Notes under the pieces: model-generated | Told to the model about the DNA's origin: nothing | Seen by the model: only the letters and a program-made list of their open reading frames with translations | The model's database searches: none | Shown here: positions 52,801 to 61,800 of the stretch, piece after piece | Layout: each line of letters opens with the position of its first letter | How positions within the stretch are numbered: the first letter of the stretch is position 1 | NCBI GenBank assembly: GCA_947561585.1 | Contig: CANNZV010002577.1 | Coordinates: forward strand, 1 to 64,000 | DNA length: 64,000 bases | Source: Caprella mutica | Taxonomy: Eukaryota > Arthropoda > Malacostraca > Amphipoda > Caprellidae | Reading direction: 5' to 3' | Program-made: the position numbers and the translations under genes

Positions 52801-55800
52801 ACTCTACCACTCATGGTAGAGTAAGGAAATTTTGTCCACTATATGGGGTAGTTCTCTTACTCAGGACTCTATATTCACTATAGAGGACTCCACTATAGAG
52901 GATTTCTACTGTCTTAATATTAGGTTGTTTTTGTCAGTGATTTCCATTTATGAGATTTATCTTAGTTTATTATTGTGTAACTACTTCATTCCACTATTTA
53001 CATTCACAGCATTGTACTTACAGTGTCCATATTTATGGTCATTGACGACTGAAAATAAAGGATTATTATTAAGTAATTATTACAATAAATAATGTTCTAG
53101 TGTTCATTTCTTTTGAACGCCTCTATGTGACTATAATGTCTTTATTATCTTTTGAACACTGTATTGTGATTTGGCAACTCTTTTGTTGGTGATAACTGGT
53201 ATATAATGATATTTAGTTTAAAGATGGGAATAATGTTGTATAAATTCTTAACATCTTGAATATTATAACAGTTAACTATTTAAACCAACTAGAATTTAAA
53301 ATAAGAAATTTAAATTTTTTTAATTCTAATATGGAAAACCTACAACCAATCTCCCAAGTATTTAAATTAATAAAAAGCATTTGGTTTACATTCTTTCGAA
53401 AACTTGGTAATACTATTTTCTTTAATTCAGAGAGGAGTTATTAACCAATAAAAATCCTAAATTATATACGAGGATAGGAATTTGTAACACTATTAAGATA
53501 ATATAGGGTAAGTTATGAATTACCGGTCAGTTCCACATATTCGCTCATATAAGAAAAACGATATACAGGGTGACAATTAAATACGATGTAGAAAGTGAAC
53601 CTCTGTAACTTCAACAATTTTATTGTCATAATAATAACAAATATATCCATATGAAGCTGAAAAGTTGACTTAATTACTAGATAATTAAAAATAACGTTTA
53701 ATAAAATTTTACAAACCTGACAATAAAAAGCGTCTCTCTGATTATTTCCCTGTCTCTTTCCACCAGATAACCAGCAGTAGCAGCAACATCCTGTCAGACG
53801 GCAGTGGTACCCCAGAGATTAACACCCAGAGTTCCGAGACAGCCTCCAGTACCAGCAGTCAGTCCACCAGAGTACAGGCAGGGGACCAGACCTACTCAGA
53901 GTACCATAATACAGCGGCAGCAATGAGCAAGACTAAGAAGAACGGGGTGACTGAGGAGAAAGAGGCCGCTCTTGAACAGGTGAGAGTAAAGAGTGGGTAA
54001 GAGTGATGGGAAAGAGGCAGCTCTTGAGCAGGTGAGAGTAAAGAGTGGGTAAGAGTGATGGGAAAGAGGCAGCTCTTGAGCAGGTGAGAGTAAAGAGTGG
54101 GTAAGAGTGATGGGAAAGAGGCCGCTCTTGAACAGGTGAGAGTAAAGAGTGGGTAAGAGTGATGGGAAAGAGGCAGCTCTTGAGCAGGTGAGAGTAAAGA
54201 GTGGGTAAGAGTGATGGGAAAGAGGCCGCTCTTGAACAGGTGAGGGTAAAGAGTGGGTAAGAGTGATGGGAAAGAGGCCGCTCTTGAACAGGTGAGGGTA
54301 AAGAGTGGGTAAGAGTGATGGGAAAGAGGCCGCTCTTGAACAGGTGAGGGTAAAGAGTGGGTAAGAGTGATGGGAAAGAGGCCGCTCTTGAGCAGGTGAG
54401 AGTAAAGAGTGGGTAAGAGTGATGGGAAAGAGGCAGCTCTTGAGCAGGTGAGAGTAAAGAGTGGGTAAGAGTGATGGGAAAGAGGCCGCTCTTGAGCAGG
54501 TGAGAGTAAAGAGTGGGTAAGAGTGATGGGAAAGAGGCCGCTCTTGAGCAGGTGAGAGTAAAGAGTGGGTAAGAGTGATGGGAAAGAGGCCGCTCTTGAG
54601 CAGGTGAGAGTAAAGAGTGGGTAAGAGTGATGGGAAAGAGGCCGCTCTTGAGCAGGTGAGAGTAAAGAGTGGGTAAGAGTGATGGGAAAGAGGCCGCTCT
54701 TGAGCAGGTGAGAGTAAAGAGTGGGTAAGAGTGATGGGAAAGAGGCAGCTCTTGAGCAGGTGAGAGTAAAGAGTGGGTAAGAGTGATGGGAAAGAGGCCG
54801 CTCTTGAGCAGGTGAGAGTAAAGAGTGGGTAAGAGTGATGGGAAAGAGGCAGCTCTTGAGCAGGTGAGAGTAAAGAGTGGGTAAGAGTGATGGGAAAGAG
54901 GCCGCTCTTGAGCAGGTGAGAGTAAAGAGTGGGTAAGAGTGATGGGAAAGAGGCAGCTCTTGAGCAGGTGAGAGTAAAGAGTGGGTAAGAGTGATGGGAA
55001 AGAGGCAGCTCTTGAGCAGGTGAGAGTAAAGAGTGGGTAAGAGTGATGGGAAAGAGGCCGCTCTTGAGCAGGTGAGAGTAAAGAGTGGGTAAGAGTGATG
55101 GGAAAGAGGCAGCTCTTGAGCAGGTGAGAGTAAAGAGTGGGTAAGAGTGATGGGAAAGAGGCAGCTCTTGAGCAGGTGAGAGTAAAGAGTGGGTAAGAGT
55201 GATGGGAAAGAGGCAGCTCTTGAGCAGGTGAGAGTAAAGAGTGGGTAAGAGTGATGGGAAAGAGGCAGCTCTTGAGCAGGTGAGAGTAAAGAGTGGGTAA
55301 GAGTGATGGGAAAGAGGCCGCTCTTGAGCAGGTGAGAGTAAAGAGTGAATGAAAAAAGTGGGTAAGAGGGTACACTTGTACAGGTGAGTGATGAGAAAGA
55401 GTGAATAAAGAGGCTGCTATCTATTCACTCTTCACACTCTTAGTCTGACAAATCTCTTTACTTCTCTTCTCTTTTTCAAGTGACTTTTTCACTTTCACGT
55501 CCTTTCTTTATTACCTTCACAGAATGTGGAAGGTATTATTTTAGACGGCATTCATTTATTTACTCATTTGTAATCTAACTATTCGCATAACTCAAAAACC
55601 AAATAGCCTGAAATTTGGTAGAACGATTGGTCAATGTCCAGTTAACAGTTTATTAGATTTTGGAAGCGAACGGGTTAAAGTCAAGGTCATTCATAACTCA
55701 CGGATTATTCGATGGTAAACCTCATTTATAAGCGGCGGCGAAGGTATGTGCTCTACCGAGTGCACGTTCTAACTGTAGTCACAATTATAGGCGGTAATAG

Positions 55801-58800
55801 ACACGAAGTAGGTTTTCTGGATCCATGCCATCATGTACAATGAGTATTCAGTATCATTGCATCACTTCTTACCATTCGGTCATTCTCAGTCTCGACAATT
55901 GATGAATTAATCATAAAATTTATTCTATTTAAAGTAGGTACTGATAATAAGAAACATTGTATGCACTATTAGAACATCATTTAAATCACCATATACAATC
56001 CAATGGCAACTTTTTCCTTGTTTCTCAAGTTTGGAGCAACGAGTTACAAAATCTAGAGATAATTTAAGTATATTTGGTTACGTGTCGTATCACAGATTCA
56101 CAGTTTTTTTTTTCAAAACACTACGAAATACTGCCTACTAGTCTAAATGCTGTCAATAATTTCTTTGGAAGATGTTGGTAAGACAAATGTTCAAGTTTTC
56201 TCTATCACATTATGTCCAATAATTCTACAACAGTTTTTCACTTGTTTCTAAAGGCTTCTTCACACATGTCAGAGATCCGTCCGTGATGTCTAAGATCCGG
56301 CTCCTCTCTGTGCTAAAAAAAATCACGAGATGAGCCGGACTTTGCGGAAATCTGACATATTTGAGGGACCTTTTTAAAAGTTGCACCGTGTAGACGTGAC
56401 TTCACCGTCCGTCACTAACGGCAACTAGGGAGTGTCCCTCCGTATACTTTTGCCCATTGCCTCTACTTGGTTTCATTAGATACTTTAGTGCCATATACGT
56501 CCACCAGAGGGCATTTCCTTGTACACTTTATTGCCATGCATTATTAGTTAATAACCCTCCATATGTCATCATTCATTAGCGATGTGATGGCTAATTAAAT
56601 AGGTACTTATTACAACTATAGCCTACATAGAGCTATGTATAACATACAGGAACATAACACTATAGAAGGAACATAGATGGTGCAGTTTCTATTTTATGTA
56701 ATTATTTTTAATGTTGCTATACGTATAACTCAAAGGTCAAGGTCATTTATAACTCAAAAAGTATTCAACCAAATTACCTGAAATTTGGTGGGACGATTGG
56801 TCATTATCCAGGAACCATTTATTTAAATTTTGGGAGCGATCGGGTCGAAGGTCAAGGTCACGAAAAGGTCGGAATCAATTGAGGTAGCGGCGAAGGTATG
56901 CGCTCTATTACTGCCTGATCTAGTTTTCTTGAAGTTTTTACACATTAAAAGTATTTACCTAATATAAGAATTATACTGAAGAATATAAATTAGAATAATA
57001 TCCCATTCTTACATGTTCTTTAGCTCATAAATCTTGCGATGAACAGCTTTTTTGTGTCTGTGTGTCAAAACTAATTTAGATTGTTAATTATACACATTAT
57101 TTAGTGTAAAGGAGAATGGTGTCATCAATTAGCTATAAGTATAAAAAACTATATTATTACTAAACCTATATTACTGTAATACAGCATACCATTACTATAC
57201 CAAATATACGCTATACCATTTCTTCGCTTATAATAACTATTCTATCAGTAGTTCATGGGTGGTTATCCACAGCTGGTTATCCATGGTGCATTATGGTTAT
57301 CAGTCTAGGATTGGGACGTGATAATATGCTTTTAAAATCATATCTCATAAGATGACGAAACTGAATGAAATGGTATCGAATACCATATACCGCTGGTTTA
57401 AAACGATTGCATACTGTTTAATTCTCTCCGTCTATAATATTTTTAGGTTCTATAATATTCAAAGCATATTGTCACAACCCTAGCTATCACCAGCATACAT
57501 CTTCACAGTGGGAGATGACTAACCTACTTTAGAGTTGGTAGGCGATGTTGTTTTCGTTGTTGTTATTCGACTGCTTTTCTACTATCATTTTAGTCATCTA
57601 AATTGAAGACACGTTAGCACGTGCTATTGGCACCATTTGATAGTATTTATACGTGTTCGATAGATGCACACGTTATTATTTAGACCTAGTGACACACTTA
57701 GTAGAATGAAACTACGTAGAATATATAATAGGTAACGATAGAGCTAATTCTATCACATTTATCGGTAGGGTTCATCGGTACTAATTTAACCTAATATCGG
57801 TTAGAAACCTCTTATAGGTATGTTGATATTTTATTTGTTTGGGGTGGAAATAAATATCACCGATATTATTCGCTAGGGAAAATATAACATTTTACCGATA
57901 TTAAATGATAGGGAAAATATAACATTTTACCGATATTAAATGATATGGAAAATATAACATTTTACCGATATTAAACCCTAGGGAAAATATAACATTTTAC
58001 CGATATTTTAACGCTAGGAAAAATATACCGATATTACGATAGGTGTGGCATATCTTTACCGATACCCTCATATGGCATTAGGTAATTACTTCCGATACTC
58101 ACCGCTAGATGGCGCGCACCCCTCACTTAGTCTCAGTATAGTGAGAGATGTGACAGTGTGTAGAGTGTGTTGTAGCCTTACTTGTTTTACTTTCTAAAAT
58201 GTGGTAAAAGAGGAGGTACAGTCAGAGAAAAGTCTGTCTGTGATAATTCCACCACACTAATGAAAAGAAACTTTGTTCATTTCCAGAACGAAACTTTACT
58301 TATTGTAATGTTTGTTATTTTAAAATTGGTCTGGGTACACGACGACCAATTTGTAAAAAATAAAAATGATAGGAAATTAGAAAATTGTGATTAGTGAAAT
58401 TAGCCTCATGCTGTGACTCTTTTCTCTGATAGTACATCATCACAGTGACTCTTTTCTCTGATAGTACATCATCACAGTGACTCTTTTCTCTGATAGTACA
58501 TCATCACAGTGACTCTTTTCTCTGATAGTACATCATCACAGTGACTCTTTTCTCTGATAGTACATCATCACAGTGACTCTTTTCTCTGATAGTACATCAT
58601 CACAGTGACTCTTTTCTCTGATAGTACATCATCACATTGACTCTTTTCTCTGATAGTACATCATCACAGTGACTCTTTTCTCTGATAGTATATCATCACA
58701 GTGACTCTTTTCTCTTGTCGTACATCATCACAGTGCCTCTTTTCTCTGATAGTACATCATCACAGTGACTCTTTTCTCTGATAGTACATCATCACAGTGA

Positions 58801-61800
58801 CTCTTTTCTCTGATAGAACATCATCACAGTGACTCTTTTCTCTGATAGTACATCATCACAGTGACTCTTTTCTCTGATAGTATATCATCACATTGACTCT
58901 TTTCTCTGATAGTTCATCATCACAGTGACTCTTTTCTCTGATAGTACATCGTCACAGTGACTCTTTTCTCTGATAGTACATCTTCTCAGTAACTCTTTTC
59001 TCTGATAGTACATCTTCTCAGTAACTCTTTTCTCTGATAGTACATCTTGCAGTGACTCTTTTTTCTGATAGTACATCATGCGGACACTTTATCTAATAGT
59101 ACACTCTCAACTTTTAATATCATATGGTTTAAATACTTATTAAATGGCACCATGTGTATTATATTTAGGTTTTTACTTTATATATATTCAATTTAGATCC
59201 TGGTTGCATTTCTTCCATAGAATTGTGTCCATACTAAATATCTCCTTACGCGCAATGCACACTATAGGTAGGTAGTGTCAAGGTTATGTTGCCAGCATGT
59301 AGTGTGCAAGCCATACCACCATATTGCTTGTATTTCAATCGCATATGATATAGTAGTACAATTGTACTAACTTTTTGTTCATAGAAATTGTAGTCTGTAT
59401 GTTAGATAAAATTACGAGGAAATGCAGTCATGAATTTCTTCCTTATGTTGAAATATGACATTGATCTTTTTGTTATGTCGAAACTCTGTTTCGAATATTA
59501 TATTTTAAAATCAATTCGTGGTATTTCAGTCTAAGCCTATTGATAATAATAATAGTTTTTCTCTAAATAATGTATGTGTGTTACTAACATGTACATCTCG
59601 AGCCTCTTGCACCACTAGGAAATAAACCTTGACTCGCGAAGTAAATTCAGGAAACGCAGCTTGCGATCTCCTACTCATAGTTATAATTAGTATTATGAAT
59701 AGCTAATATTTCTTGCGTTGTCGTCGATAGTATTTGTTACGGGAGATCAGCTCGTTAGATGCTGTCTCCTGTACGGTGTTTCCGCATATTTACATTCTTG
59801 AAATATCGCTTGTTGGTAAACGCAAGCAGTTGGTGACTTTCTTAGATTTTGGTGTCTGTTTAATATGTTCGCAAGGTTACTTTCGAGTGTTAATATCTTT
59901 TTATTCTACTAGTTATATTTTTTTAAATTTTAACTGTGTTTAATTATAATGCAAATAAAAGAAGAAATTTCCACCACGACCCCTGTGGCTGTCCCAACAT
60001 GTGATGAAGTACATAAATCTTCCGTCTCGTTCGCCGCTAGTTGCAGTTGCGGACGTTTTACTACTAGATTCAATTTGAGGATCGAAGAGTGCGATTTCAA
60101 TACCAATTCAAAGAACCATGATGTATATTTGGGAGTTAGCTGTGATAATGCAATTCACGATAAAGATATAAAATTCAACAGAAACTATTCTGAGAGTGAC
60201 AGCATTGACTGCAGTAACGACTCTTCCAACACTGTGAGAAAACGAAAAAAGAGCTTTATTTCTCCTAGTGGATCAGTTTATCGAAAAAAGTCGACGGGTT
60301 ATGGCGTTCCAAAGCATCACAATTTCGATAAACATTCCAATTCTTCGAAGTTTTTAGTACCTACAAAAGGTTGTCATTGTTCAAGTTGTTTGAAAGTTTT
60401 CAATTACAAATCTCAGCCGACTGGAAGACGAAAAAGTAAAATAAAGAATCAAGTTCAACTTCATCAGCAATTGGAAACACTCCTGAAGCAACAGCGTATT
60501 ATTCAAAATATTCAGCAAATTAGAACAAAACGAAATAGACCAAAACTGTCATTGGAGACCAAAAATTCAACTGGGGAAGAACTTGAAGGTACTCATTCTC
60601 GTAAAACGTCCAATGATTCAGCAGTTTCCTTCACTCCTAATCCTGCAGATGTCGATTCCGGCGAACCTCTCAATGTAAGCGAGACACCGAAACCTCTCTC
60701 TATTTCACAAGAAAATTTACTTAATGCCGAAATTCAGGAAAAATATCATTCGAAAATCTCATCTGAATTACCCAAAGATTATGTGTATGAGGAAGCTGGT
60801 AATCTGCACGAATCATTTAAGTTACCTTCAAAAAGTACGAATCTATTATCTCCATTGAAATCACCGCTATTTTATGAAAAGAATTTTGATGTATTTGGTT
60901 CAACTCAATCTCTCCCAGCAACAAATGATGTCAACTTTTTCACCTACCTATCATCTCAACTTCAAGGTTCCTCTCAAGCGCTATCGGATTTAGATTTAGA
61001 ACAGAATGATAGTTTCTCCGAAAATGATTTCAAAAAAGTGATTGGATCTTCAAATCAAAGTCGTATTCCGCTGATGCAGCAAAAGAGTTATCCATGTTAT
61101 TACAATACGAAAAATAAACCTAATCTTTATCAGAAACCATTAAAAAGACACTTTTCAAAAGGCGAAATTAGTTCCTATTCTGGCAAGGTGGGGGAAAATT
61201 TTCTACCCGCAGCAGCTAATGACCAAAAGTTTATTGATAATAGAAATAGACGAATAAGGGAAATTTTACCCCTCCAAAGAAAAACTTACAGTGATTCCAC
61301 TCTATGCAATGAAAAACAAAAAGAAAATATAAATGAAAATAAGAAAAGCAGTATCAAGAAAAAATCGACTAGTAAACCAAGAAAAGAAGAAATCAATCCT
61401 TTCTTTTGGGATATAAAATCCTGCTCCAATGAGGTACTTTTAACTCCAAGGATTTGTTTGAGGGAAAAGTGTTCACTAGACTGCGATATCTGAACACCTA
61501 TCGAAAGAATGATTTGAAAAGTCTTCATTCCTTTCCTAACATATGGTTTCTTTTTGTCTTGCAGGAAGGACGTAGATTCAAGAAGGGCGATGATATCAGT
61601 CACACCGAGGAGAAGAAGAAGATGGGCGGTACTGTCAAAGTGTCTGGCGATGGGTTCAAGTCGGAGAAAAGTGCCGTATGTGAACAGGACAAGATTCATT
61701 CAGTTACTCCTGCAGGTAATAAACACTTAACTCTGAATAATCTAGAGGGAAATGTCATGGATATGAATAACAGTCATTTATATCTCTTAAGTACTACTAT

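Noticed and set aside
53933..55375. 480-codon minus-strand open frame
   Set aside because: It is the 52-bp array read through three frames (period not a multiple of three); the plus strand carries the real exon.
61286..61699. Minus-strand frame of 137 codons
   Set aside because: Shadow of the Sarm exons 59949-61433 and 61565-61715 on the plus strand.
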